Source: Paenibacillus segetis
GTDB taxonomy: Bacteria; Bacillota; Bacilli; Paenibacillales; Paenibacillaceae
Assembly: GCF_014639155.1 (NCBI RefSeq)
Contig: NZ_BMFT01000004.1
Span: 1 to 64,000, forward strand
Direction of reading: 5' to 3'
Length of the DNA: 64,000 bases
The notes under the pieces were generated by a model that was not told the DNA's origin, searched no databases, and saw only the letters and a program-made list of their open reading frames with translations. This document shows, piece by piece, positions 16,205 to 26,900 of the stretch. The position numbers were made by a program, and so were the translations under genes. Position 1 is the first letter of the stretch. Every line of letters begins with the position of its first letter.

Positions 16205-16969
16205 ATGTTCATGCTAGCTAAGCGAATTATCCCCTGTTTGGATGTAAAAGATGGGCGGGTTGTGAAAGGCGTGAATTTCGTCAATCTGCGTGATGCTGGC
16301 GATCCGGTTGAACTGGCAGCGCTGTATGATCGTGAGGGTGCAGATGAGCTTGTGTTTCTCGACATTTCGGCTTCAAATGAAGGCCGGGCGACGATGATTG
16401 AGGTCGTGAAGCAAACGGCAGGAGAAATTGCGATTCCCTTTACGGTAGGCGGCGGCATTTCTGGGGTAGACGATATGAAGCGTATCCTGCGTGCAGGAGC
16501 AGATAAGATTGGCATTAATACGGCGGCGGTACTAAATCCAGATTTGATTAGTGATGGAGCACGGCGGTTTGGTTCCCAATGCATTGTGGTTGCAGTTGAT
16601 GCCAAATACAATGAAATTTGGGGCGAATGGGAAGTATATACCCATGGTGGACGGAAGCCGACGGGCATTCGAGCTTTGACTTGGGTGAAAGAGGCGGAAT
16701 CGCGCGGCGCAGGAGAGATTCTTCTGACGAGCATGGATGCTGACGGAACAAAGGATGGTTTCGATCTGCCGCTGACGAAGGCGGTAAGTAGTACCGTAGG
16801 AATTCCGGTTATCGCATCAGGTGGAGCAGGGAAGACGTCAGACTTTTACGATGTATTTACAGAAGGTCAGGCAGACGCTGCATTGGCAGCGACTATTTTT
16901 CATTATAAAGAGATTGCGATACCCGATTTGAAACAGGGTCTAAAATCCAAAGGGGTTGAAATACGATGA
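16205..16969 (+). CDS. hisF: Imidazole glycerol phosphate synthase, cyclase subunit
   Basis: A 254-residue barrel that uses ammonia from HisH to form imidazoleglycerol phosphate and AICAR. Catalytic aspartates lie in [17 protein letters not shown] and [10 protein letters not shown]; the phosphate loops are [17 protein letters not shown] and [16 protein letters not shown]. Homologues begin at the second Met (16211); AAAGGA at 16194 fits the ATG at 16205 better, so either start is possible. It overlaps hisIE by four bases. Confidence 0.97.
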   Translation: MFMLAKRIIPCLDVKDGRVVKGVNFVNLRDAGDPVELAALYDREGADELVFLDISASNEGRATMIEVVKQTAGEIAIPFTVGGGISGVDDMKRILRAGADKIGINTAAVLNPDLISDGARRFGSQCIVVAVDAKYNEIWGEWEVYTHGGRKPTGIRALTWVKEAESRGAGEILLTSMDADGTKDGFDLPLTKAVSSTVGIPVIASGGAGKTSDFYDVFTEGQADAALAATIFHYKEIAIPDLKQGLKSKGVEIR

Positions 16970-17661
16970 GTCAGTCATTAGAATTATCACTTCCGTTTGA
17001 AGAGCTTGTGAACAGTATTAAATGGGATGAGAATGGTTTGGTTCCGGCAATCGTACAGGATGCAGATACCAAGGAAGTGCTCACGCTTGCCTATGTGAAT
17101 CGTGAATCGCTGGGTAAATCGGTAGAAACAGGGCAAACTTGGTTCTGGAGTCGTTCTCGTGCGGAGCTGTGGAACAAGGGGGCAACTTCAGGTAATACAC
17201 AACAGATTATCTCGATGTCATATGACTGTGATGCAGATACATTGCTGTTCGTAGTAGATCCAAAAGGCCCAGCTTGTCATACAGGAGCAGAAAGCTGCTT
17301 TTTCCGTACGGTGGCAATGGCGACGGGTCAAGAGAAGTCACCCAAATCGCCGAGTCAGAGCGATCGTTTTATGGTGCTCACCGAACTAGAGCAATTGATT
17401 GCAGAGCGTTATGAGAGTCGTCCAGAAGGTGCTTATACGACCTATTTATTTGAAAAGGGTCTAGATAAAATCCTTAAAAAAGTAGGTGAAGAGACCGCTG
17501 AGTCGATTATTGCAGCTAAAAATGGCGATAATGATGAGCTACGGTATGAGGTAAGTGACTTGATCTATCACTTATTAGTGCTATTAAGAGAACGTGGATT
17601 ATCATTGGATGAAATCATGCAGGAATTGGAGCGGCGTCATGAACGTCCGCGCCGTGATTAG
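16966..17661 (+). CDS. hisIE: Bifunctional phosphoribosyl-AMP cyclohydrolase / phosphoribosyl-ATP pyrophosphatase
   Basis: A 231-residue fusion for steps two and three of histidine synthesis. The N-terminal cyclohydrolase (about 15-120) shows [19 protein letters not shown] and the metal-site segments [11 protein letters not shown] and [13 protein letters not shown]. The C-terminal pyrophosphohydrolase (about 130-231, MazG-like) shows [19 protein letters not shown] and [15 protein letters not shown]. It overlaps hisF by ATGA. Confidence 0.96.
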   Translation: MSQSLELSLPFEELVNSIKWDENGLVPAIVQDADTKEVLTLAYVNRESLGKSVETGQTWFWSRSRAELWNKGATSGNTQQIISMSYDCDADTLLFVVDPKGPACHTGAESCFFRTVAMATGQEKSPKSPSQSDRFMVLTELEQLIAERYESRPEGAYTTYLFEKGLDKILKKVGEETAESIIAAKNGDNDELRYEVSDLIYHLLVLLRERGLSLDEIMQELERRHERPRRD

Positions 17662-17678
17662 GACGAGGTGAAACGACG

Positions 17679-18506
17679 ATGTTAATCGATTATCACACTC
17701 ATCATGCACGCTGTGGGCATGCCGTGGGCAATCTGGAGGATTATGTACGGCGGGGCATTGAGATCGGATTGGCGCAAATCGGCTTATCAGACCATATGCC
17801 CTTGTTACATGTTGATCCAGCTACATATTATCCGGAAATGGCGATGGCCAAAGAGGAACTCCCACGTTATGTGGAGGAAGTTCTGGAACTGAAGGAGAAG
17901 TATCGCGGTCAAATCGACGTGAGACTTGGTCTGGAGGGCGATTATATCGAGGGTTGGGAATCTGAGATTGAAGCCATCGTGCAGAGCTATCCATGGGATT
18001 ATGTCATTGGTTCGGTTCATTTCTTAGGAGAATGGGACGTTTCGGACTTTCGCCAGGTGCATCATTGGGAAGGGCAGGACATTTTTGCCGTGTACCAACG
18101 ATATTATGATGCTGTACAAAAGGCCGCAAAGACTGGGTTCTACGATATTATGGGGCATCTAGATGTGATCAAGCGTTTTGGTCATAAGCCAGATCCTGTG
18201 CGGGGTAATGAGGTTATTCAATTAGAGAATAGTGTGCTAACAGCAATTGCTGGTGCAGGAGTGGCGATGGAACTAAATGCCTCGGGATGGTCTAAGCCTT
18301 GTGCGGAATCTTTTCCAAGCCGCCGAATCTTGGAATCGGCTCTGGAACTTAGAATACCACTAACCGTTGGTTCTGATGCCCATGATCCGCTCAAGTTGGG
18401 TGATAATTTGGATGTAGCTCGCAAGATGCTGCATGAAATTGGGGTGACCGAGTTAGCCACTTTTCAAGGTCGGAAACGAACGATGATTCCGCTCGTGAAT
18501 AACTGA
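17679..18506 (+). CDS. hisJ: Histidinol-phosphatase, PHP family
   Basis: A 275-residue PHP-domain metal-dependent phosphatase (HisJ/HisK type) that dephosphorylates L-histidinol phosphate, the step before HisD. Metal ligands are visible in DYHTHHARCGHAVG, GLSDHMPLL, GLEGDYIEGWE, VIGSVHFL and TVGSDAHDPLKLG. It follows hisIE by 17 bases with GACGAGGTGAAACGACG upstream, so it belongs to the operon. With it, all steps of the pathway are encoded here except the aminotransferase HisC. Confidence 0.93.
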   Translation: MLIDYHTHHARCGHAVGNLEDYVRRGIEIGLAQIGLSDHMPLLHVDPATYYPEMAMAKEELPRYVEEVLELKEKYRGQIDVRLGLEGDYIEGWESEIEAIVQSYPWDYVIGSVHFLGEWDVSDFRQVHHWEGQDIFAVYQRYYDAVQKAAKTGFYDIMGHLDVIKRFGHKPDPVRGNEVIQLENSVLTAIAGAGVAMELNASGWSKPCAESFPSRRILESALELRIPLTVGSDAHDPLKLGDNLDVARKMLHEIGVTELATFQGRKRTMIPLVNN

Positions 18507-18541
18507 TAACGTAATTTACTATACGATTGTGGGAGGATGTT

Positions 18542-19489
18542 ATGGAATCCAAGCTGCGAATCTTTTCCGGCTCGTCGAATCCGAAGTTAGCAGGGCAAAT
18601 TTGTAGGCGGTTAGGTGTTGAGCCTGGGCAAGTGAAGTTATCACGCTTCAAAAGCGGTGAGATTTACGTGCACTATGAAGAGAGCATTCGCAACTCCGAT
18701 GTATTCATCGTGCAATCACTCTCTCATCCGATCAATGAGCTATTTGTAGAGTTGCTGGTCATGATTGATGCTGCGAAACGAGCCTCAGCACGGACGGTTA
18801 ACATTATTATGCCTTATTACGGTTATGCTCGTCAGGAGCGCAAGTCGGCTCCAAGGGAACCTATTTCCGCTAAAATGTTAGCCGATGTGCTGACGACTGC
18901 TGGTGCAAGCCGGGTAGTGACAATTGATCTACATGCTCCAGCCATTCAGGGATTCTTTAACATTCCAGTAGACCATCTCACCGCACTCGATCTCATGACG
19001 GATTATTTGAAATCTAAGGATATTCGTAATCCTGTCGTCGTATCACCGGATGCAGGAAGGGCCTCCATGGCTGAGAAGCTGGCAAGTGGTCTAGACTCAC
19101 CATTCGCCATCATGATCAAGAAGCGCACCGCTCACAATGAGTCTTCCATTACGCATGTCATCGGGGATGTGGCGGGTCATACACCGATCATTATTGAAGA
19201 TCTAATTGATACCGGTTCCACGATTATCAACGTAGTTGAGGCACTCAAAGAGCGGGGGGCGGAGGATTCATTTGTCTGTGCAACACATGGGTTATTCTCT
19301 GATGATGCTCTAGAGAGACTGGATCATCCTAATATTCGGGAAGTGGTCACGACAGATTCTATTGCGTTACCAGAAATTCATTCTTCCAGATTCAAAGTAT
19401 TGTCTGTTGCTCCTATGCTGGCGCAGGCAACGCAGTTTATTATGGAGGGCGGATCTATCGCTGCCTTGTTTAAGGATCGAGGGATTTAA
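18542..19489 (+). CDS. prs: Ribose-phosphate pyrophosphokinase (PRPP synthetase), divergent paralogue
   Basis: 315 residues from ATG at 18542, which follows GGGAGG; an in-frame TTG at 18527 lies upstream of that site. It makes PRPP, the substrate of HisG. Conserved parts include RFKSGEIYVHYEESIRNSDV, YYGYARQERK, TIDLHAPAIQGFFNIPVDHL and VSPDAGR. The flexible catalytic loop reads IKKRTAHNESS instead of the usual DKRRP, and the PRPP motif reads EDLIDTGSTI instead of DDLIDTGGT, so it looks like a second, specialised copy rather than the housekeeping enzyme normally beside glmU. It lies 35 bases after hisJ without a terminator. Confidence 0.88.
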   Translation: MESKLRIFSGSSNPKLAGQICRRLGVEPGQVKLSRFKSGEIYVHYEESIRNSDVFIVQSLSHPINELFVELLVMIDAAKRASARTVNIIMPYYGYARQERKSAPREPISAKMLADVLTTAGASRVVTIDLHAPAIQGFFNIPVDHLTALDLMTDYLKSKDIRNPVVVSPDAGRASMAEKLASGLDSPFAIMIKKRTAHNESSITHVIGDVAGHTPIIIEDLIDTGSTIINVVEALKERGAEDSFVCATHGLFSDDALERLDHPNIREVVTTDSIALPEIHSSRFKVLSVAPMLAQATQFIMEGGSIAALFKDRGI

Positions 19490-19572
19490 TACATTATTGG
19501 GTAAATAAGAAATCTGGATATGGATAATCAAACAAGTCATCATATAACTGGAGAGCTAAAGGGAGTGTTTAG

Positions 19573-20799
19573 ATGACTTTTCAGGAGAAGTTAGCTAAAT
19601 ATGCTGACTTGATCTTAAGTGTGGGCTTGAATCTCAAACGAGGAGAGAATATTCAAATTAAATTTGATTCGCACAATCTCGAATTAGTTCGATTGATCGT
19701 CAAAAGAGCGTATCAAATGGGAGCCTCTCATATTGTATATGATTTTCAAGATGATGAAATGAATTTGGCAAGGTACCACGATGTGCATGATGACTATTTA
19801 GATGAGTTCCCATCTGTAGTGGCCGATTTTAAACTGAATTTGTATAAAGAAGGTTTTTTGCAATTGTCGTTAGTATCTCCCCATACAAACCTGTTACAAG
19901 AAGTAGAGAGCGATCGAGTGGGAAGAATTAATAAAGCTCGCTCACAAGCTATGCAAGCAACGATGAGATACGGCATGGAAAATCACACGAAATGGGTTGT
20001 GGCAGCTGCGGCATCAAGAGACTGGGCAAAAGCTGTTTTCGAAACCTTACCTGAAGAAGAGGCCTTATCCCTTTTATGGGAGAATATCTTTATAGCAACA
20101 CGTGTTACTATGGAACATCCTAAAGAGGCGTGGATACAACACGATGCTCATTTAAAACAGTATCAAGCGTATTTGAATCAAAAAAGATATTCCAAATTGC
20201 ATTTTGTAAGTAAGCAGACGGATTTAACAGTAGGACTTACTCGAGGTCACGTGTGGAATGGTGGCTCGGATAAAACCATTTCAGGCGAAGTGTTTATGTC
20301 CAATATGCCCGTTGAAGAAGTCTGGACGATGCCAAATGCATTTGAAGTAAACGGATATGTTACTATGACGAAACCGCTAAACATTTTCGGTAGGATAGTG
20401 AAAACATTGAAGTTGGTATTCAAAGATGGGGAAGTAGTGGAGTATGAAAGTGATCAGCCAGACATTATTAAGTCGTTACTAGAATCAGATTCTGGAGCTA
20501 AACGTTTAGGAGAAGTTGCGCTGGTTTCTATTGATTCACCCATTGAGAAAACAGGTGTCTTATTTAAAAATACGTTATTTGATGAGAATGCGGCGAGTCA
20601 TTTGGCTCTTGGTCAAGCTTACATAGACAATATAGAAGATGGCAATATCATGAGCCTTGAAGAAAGAAAAGAACGTGGTATGAATCATTCTTCAATACAT
20701 CAGGATTTCATGATTGGCAACAAGGAAATGGTAGTTTATGGTGTTACAAATGTTGGTGAAGAAGAACCTATAATGATAAAAGGGCAGTGGGTAATTTAA
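19573..20799 (+). CDS. M29-family metallo-aminopeptidase (AmpS/PepS-like)
   Basis: A 408-residue cytoplasmic aminopeptidase of MEROPS family M29, which removes N-terminal residues from peptides using two metal ions. Family landmarks are GLNLKRGENIQIKFDSHNLE near the start, LTVGLTRGHVWNGG, MSNMPVEEVWTMPNAFEVNG (ligand Glu), HLALGQAYIDNI and SSIHQDFMIGN (His and Asp ligands). The ATG follows AAAGGGAG at 19558. It is 83 bases after prs and is separated from the SLH gene by two terminators, so it is probably a single gene or the last gene of the his transcript. Confidence 0.9.
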   Translation: MTFQEKLAKYADLILSVGLNLKRGENIQIKFDSHNLELVRLIVKRAYQMGASHIVYDFQDDEMNLARYHDVHDDYLDEFPSVVADFKLNLYKEGFLQLSLVSPHTNLLQEVESDRVGRINKARSQAMQATMRYGMENHTKWVVAAAASRDWAKAVFETLPEEEALSLLWENIFIATRVTMEHPKEAWIQHDAHLKQYQAYLNQKRYSKLHFVSKQTDLTVGLTRGHVWNGGSDKTISGEVFMSNMPVEEVWTMPNAFEVNGYVTMTKPLNIFGRIVKTLKLVFKDGEVVEYESDQPDIIKSLLESDSGAKRLGEVALVSIDSPIEKTGVLFKNTLFDENAASHLALGQAYIDNIEDGNIMSLEERKERGMNHSSIHQDFMIGNKEMVVYGVTNVGEEEPIMIKGQWVI

Positions 20800-20842
20800 T
20801 ATTAGGTGTTATGATTCTGTCACACAAGGAGGAGCCAGTCCT

Positions 20843-20868
20843 CGCCGCCCTTCTGGGGCGGGATTTTT
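20843..20868 (+). terminator. Terminator after the aminopeptidase gene
   Basis: A six-pair GC stem (CCGCCC with GGGCGG, 20845-20861) with the loop TTCTG is followed by a run of five T after GA. Confidence 0.8.
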
Positions 20869-20878
20869 GCTGTATCAT

Positions 20879-20928
20879 CAAAAAACAGGTTGATCTCAGG
20901 TTCTGGCCCTGGATCAACCTGTTTTAGT
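20879..20928 (-). terminator. Strong terminator of the SLH protein gene (possibly bidirectional)
   Basis: A perfect 14-pair inverted repeat, AAAACAGGTTGATC (20882-20895) with GATCAACCTGTTTT (20912-20925). On the minus strand the stem runs into TTTTTT, so it ends the large gene at 20945. T residues also follow on the plus strand. Confidence 0.92.
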
Positions 20929-20944
20929 TAAGAAACTTCTGCTT

Positions 20945-23900
20945 CTATGGGTTCAGCAGCTTACCTAATACGAGCAATCTGGATAAAATGACAGCTGATT
21001 CCGCCCGGGTGGTCTGGCTTCCGGGAGCAAATCGTGCTTCGCTTTGCCCCTTCATGATTCCTGCGGCAAGCAATAACTCTACATCTTCACGAGCCCACTC
21101 ATGTACGAGAGCAGCGTCATTAAAAGCGACAAGCAGAGGAGAATCCTGAGTCACTTTTGCTTGTAACAGCTTCAGTGCTCGAGCTGTCATAACCGCCATT
21201 TCTTCCCTACTAATGTTGGCGTTTGGACGGAAAGATCCTTCCTTATAGCCATTTACCAACCCGTAATGGGCTGCAGCAGCGATTGCTTCACTGTACCAGG
21301 CATTCGAGTTCACATCTTGGTACGTAACGTTGTTCCCACCGCTTTGCAGATCAAGTGCTCTAACAAGCATGGCTGCAAATTCGGCCCGGCTTACTGATTG
21401 TCCTGGCGCAAACCGATCCGAGGATATCCCTTTCACAATATACCGGGAGGCTAATCTGTCAATTTCCGATTTAGCCCAATGATTGTTAATATCGGAGAAT
21501 GTCATCGGGTGATTAGCAACAGTAAAGATTCCATTAGCCGTACTTTTGATGGTTACAGTCGTTGTTCCATCAGCATTTACCACGAACAACGCAGGTACGT
21601 AGCGTAGTGTGCCTGTTGTTGGATCATAGAGTAATACTACGGCAGTCGCAGGATCTACTTTTCCATTTACAGTCATCTGACGTTCAACGTATGTTGTGCC
21701 ATCATAATGGGTAATTTCAGTTGTTTTATTGCCTTCAGCCACGCTTACAGTAAATTTCTTGGCGTCGCCAATGAGCTCTACACCTTGTTTCTTTGCTTGT
21801 TGCGACAGTCCGGCTTGCTCTGATTCTGTAATTGGCGATACCTGAATAGATATAACCGCCTTACTAGAATCAACAACTCCAGCTTGCTTCAATACTTGTT
21901 CGGTTAATGCCAGCGGGAAGAGATACGCTGCCCCATCACCGACAACCGCAATCATTGTATCAGGATGAGCAGTTGCTGCAGCTAATAAAGCCGATGCCGT
22001 CAGGTTAACATTTCCGTCAGAACCAACCTTAAGCTCAATCCTTGCCTGGCCTGCTTCAAGACCAGCTTTTAATGCAGCATCAAAAGCGGCTGTAGAAGAA
22101 CTGGATGGAGCTGTACCGGACGCACCACCGCTACCACTCGCTCCTGAACCTCCACCTGGACTACCTGGTTCATTGGGATCGCCCGGATCAACGATCGGTG
22201 GGTTCTTGAGCGAGGCAAAGCCTAGGTTGATTTCATTGAATCGGAATTGTGGTGCAGGATTGGACACCATCTTCATTCGATCTCCACGAACAATTACATT
22301 GTCTACTGTTGCAGAGCCTTTGACTTTAGGTGTCACGTCAATTCCGTTCGTACCTGTACCGTCAATAACGATATTTTGCAGGAGAACATCTTGCATCGTA
22401 AAGTCACCGTGGGCGATAAGTCCTGCATAGGTGCTATCTTGTGCGACATTGTTCCGCAATATGATTTTGCCTGTCATATCGCTTTCTCCGGCAAATAACC
22501 ACAAAGCCCCTAGACTGACTCCGTATCCGGTATCATAGCTACCGGTTCTTGTTAGTGTGTTGCGTTCCACAATAGTCGTTCCTTCAAATGGCTCTGCACT
22601 GAAACGGGTCGAGACCGCAATTCCCGCGCCATTGGTTACCGTGTCCTTTACGATATTATCCTGTATTTTGTTATCTTTGCCGCCAAATAAGACAATGTTA
22701 TCCGCGAGCCACGGAATGGATACCGTGTTAAAGCGAGCCGTGTTGTTCACACTAGGCGTTCTTTCCGTACCATTCACATCGTTCAGTTTCGGATCTGTGA
22801 ACGACCACATGGCGATTCCATCATCGCCTGGGTATCTAATATCACTTTGCTCCATCATGCTGTCATGTGTCCCAACGGCAAAGTTAATTCCATCAGCCAT
22901 CAAATTACGGATACGTAGTCCCATCATATATAGTCCGTTGGTACGTGCTTTCTCGCCAATTGGTTGAGTCAGCCACAGACCTGCTTTGGTGTGCTCGATC
23001 CATACTTGTTGAATGACCGACTCTGGCCCGAATGCTCCGTGGAAAGCATTGGTGAACGCCTCATCGTCCCGTTCATTAATACCTCCGTCAATCAGTAGGT
23101 CATATACTTCGATCCGGCCACCATGACCAAAGAATTTGGCGCCGTTAAGTGTTGTATACCACATTCCAGCACCACGGATGATTGCCGAGTCCAAATCCAG
23201 CAAATCATCGCCAAAGTCGAAGGTTCCTGCCGGGAACCATACTCCTGTGCCCTGATTATTGGCAGCTTCTAAGGCTTTATTGAATGCTTCGGTATCATCC
23301 ATACCATCATTAGCTACTGCTCCGAAATCGGTCACGGAGACGAAACCTTCAGGTTGTTGATTAGCAGGTGCGACTTGCTCCATATCAACCAAATCGATGA
23401 CATAGGATTCTGCCTGATTACCTGAGTCCTTCTTCAACTGAATCGTTGCTCCTTGTGGAACGTCACCGATCAATGCATGTATTTCATCAAAGAAGCGATG
23501 TCCGCTACCTTGACGCGGGTCGTTGGACCATGGATAGCTTCCGTATTCCCATGCATATTTCGATGTTAAGTTCAGCGATTGCTTAAAGACTCCATCGATA
23601 TAGAGGGATAAGGTCTCATCAGCACCTAGTCCATCCTTACTATCCGGTATCGAGTACCGAAGTACGAGAGAGTTAGCTGGTTTAGCCAGCGTAAATTCCA
23701 CGTAGTCACCGCTGTTGTCCAAGCTTACAGCCTTGCGGCCAGAAGCCTCAGAAGCGATGCTGCGATATTTACGGGATGGGCCAATTAGCGTTCCGTTTGT
23801 CTTCATGTCTTCTGCTTCATAGCTGATATAAGGCACTGTTGCTCCCCGGTAAGCCTTATTCACGCTGTTCTTTACAGTTAGGCCGTCAACTTCAACTTTA

Positions 23901-26900
23901 GCGATAGCTTCGCTTGTTCCGCTTAGCGAAACCGAGTTCATGCCTGCTCGAAGATTCAGCGTTACTTCGGCTGTACTCCAGCCGGATGAGCCTTTAATAA
24001 CAAGTTCTTGTTGAGCGTATCCATTTACAGAAAGCTGCAGCTTTTGCTCTGTATTCGCTCCATTTCTATAACGAATTTGCCCTGTAAACTTACCTTCAGT
24101 TTCTGCATTCACTGCGAAATGGATGACCGTATCACTCTTAAATGCATCCTTTGCAGGATAGGTAACATCCGAGGCTACGGGTTGGAAGCTCCATTTAGCT
24201 TCCTCAAGGGAAGCAGACTCCGCGAAGCTGATTCCGGCTGCTGTATGCAGCAATAAACCATTCGCTCTTTTGGCATTGGACAGTGTACGATACCCCAATT
24301 TATCTTCCAGCGTCCATTGAGAGCTTAAATCCCCCGTGGAACTGGAGACTATTGGCTCGAGCTTGTCATTTAAGGACAAGTAATGATTGGATGAAGTATT
24401 TTTGAGCAGATAACGTCCGTTGAAATCTTGTAGTAACCATTTGGAGTAAATATTGCTCTGATTTGCATCGGCTAATACAATCTTTCCGCCACTTTCTGCT
24501 ATCACTTTGCCTTGTGTACCTGGAACAGATATAACGACCATATTGGTATCATCTTGAACTGGAGTCGTCGTATTCAAATTCCGATACTCTTGCATGTTTG
24601 GTGTTGTGAATTGCGCCGGAGCAGCTTGAAGCTCCCATTGTACTGAACTTGATGAATCCAGTAATAAACCACGTTCTGCATAACCAGTATTATTTTCAAT
24701 GTTAATGAATTCATCGTCATAACCAGCATAATTACTACGAACAGTTACACGTTCTCCGTCTGGTGCCCGTTGGACTGACCAAGAAGAGGCACCGCTATCA
24801 GCTGGAGTTGCATCCTTACTCTCTAAGAAGGTATAGTCCTCAGTTAATGTTAAATAGTGTCCAGTGGCTCGATTCTGGATCAACTGCTTACCATCGGACC
24901 CTATTGATATGAGCCAATGAGCATATCCATTGTTCTCCGCAAGATCACCATACAATACGACTCCGCTACTATTCTCATAGAGATAGGATGAGCCCATTAC
25001 ACTCTTAATCCGAACCGGTGTCTGTGGAATAGGTTGTGGTGCGATTTGTACCGTTTCTGGTACGAAGATAGATTCTGTGCGATCGGCAGCTCCGCTTGCC
25101 TTACTTACTTTAAAGACAGGTCTGTTCTGATCATCATGTGTAGCATATAGATAATGGGCATTTGTCCACCCACTCTTGATATTAACCTCTCCAGTTTCAG
25201 GTCGATTCTCAAGCAGCCATTTGATACTGGCCCAAGAATCATACACTTCAGTCCGTGTTTCAACAGCTAATGCAGGTTCTTCTTCGGTTTCTTTACCTGC
25301 GATATTCTCCATCGATAGCGTTCTACCGCTGCCTTGGTTCTTCATGATCAGTTGCCCGCTAGCGTTCTCCTTGAGGAACCAAGTGGAAAAGTCACCATCC
25401 AGCGGTCCGTAAGTTGCAGTACTTATAGTATCCGTGCTGTGATCATCATTAAGGTATTGATCCGTTCCTTTAAGCTTGAAATGATAAAACTGCGGTTTGT
25501 TTTCTTTTACAAGTATAAACCTCCACTGTGGGCTGCCCCAAGATGGATTAATTACGCTGTATTCAGCATATTTGGTTAGGTTTTGCAGGGACATAAACTT
25601 GGTAAAGGGTTGCCCTGGCACTTTATCCGTTAAATTGCTTATGACGTATGTGCTTGCACCTAGGTTTTTTCCACTCCAGATATACGTATTATCCACGTTT
25701 GATAGATCGGCAAGCTCAGTCGCTTGAATATGGCCATCAGGCATATCGGCTATGTTCATATAGTGGCCGGTTTCACGGTTTTTGAACAGTTTGCGACCAT
25801 TATATTTCACTACAAGCCATTGATCGCGCTGATCATCCTGACGGATATTTCCGTATTTCAGCGTCCCGTCCTGATTCTCATATAAATAAAAGGGCTGCCA
25901 GACATTCTGAATCCGAATGTAATGATCGGATCCATCTGTTGGTGTCGAAGGGTCAACCAACTCCCACTGTGCCTCTAGACTACTGGCATCCGCCGACACC
26001 GTGGTGGAATCTCCACCACCTATTGTAATATACAGATTAGGGTTGCCTACGTTCTGAATGGTCTTATAATCATCGTAGCTGTCGGACTCTGTGAAAGACC
26101 ACTGATACGTTGCTTCCGTAGCACTGACTGGTTGGGCAAGCAAATTGCTCCCATCTATCATGAGATAATTATTACTGCCTAGATTCCGGATGCGTTTACT
26201 TAGATCATAGTCTTCCACGACCCAAGAGAAGTAAGGATTATTGTCTGTATCGATGGATCCATGCTTTATACTGCCATTATCTTCATAGAGGAAGTCGGTG
26301 GCTACATTGTTATCTGTATAAGCACCAATCCGAACGGACGGTAACTTTGAAGTGGGAACAATTTTCCACAGTGCATTTATTCCATCTGGTCCACCTGCCC
26401 AGTTATTCGAGCGAAGAACTTGGTCACTTGGTTCTTGTGGATGAATATAGTTGCCGGGTTGAGCAACACTTTCGAATACGACATAACCTGGCTTATTTGT
26501 TGCAGGTAGTTGTAACCAATGAGTTGCGTTGGGAATATCAGATGGTTTTTTTGTGGTAGATATTCCTGCCCAGGACAACTCTTCAGTATTCTGCTTAATG
26601 AGATTGCCCGTTCCTGCGTTACGTATGGTAATTTGATTGCTACCTTCTTCACTATCAATATACCATTGTGAATACAAATCACCTTCTTTTATTTCACCAT
26701 GTTTCACATCACCTGTTTCTTCATCTTCATAGATGAACTCATTAGGTTTCATATTGCTTTGAATCCGTACCGGAGAAGGAGCATCAACTGAACTAAATGC
26801 CCACTGCGGACTCTCGAAGGTGATGTTGATATCCGAGCTAGCTTCGGCGAATCCAAGTTGATCCTCTTCATGAATGACTAGATTCCCTTGCGGTGCTGTT

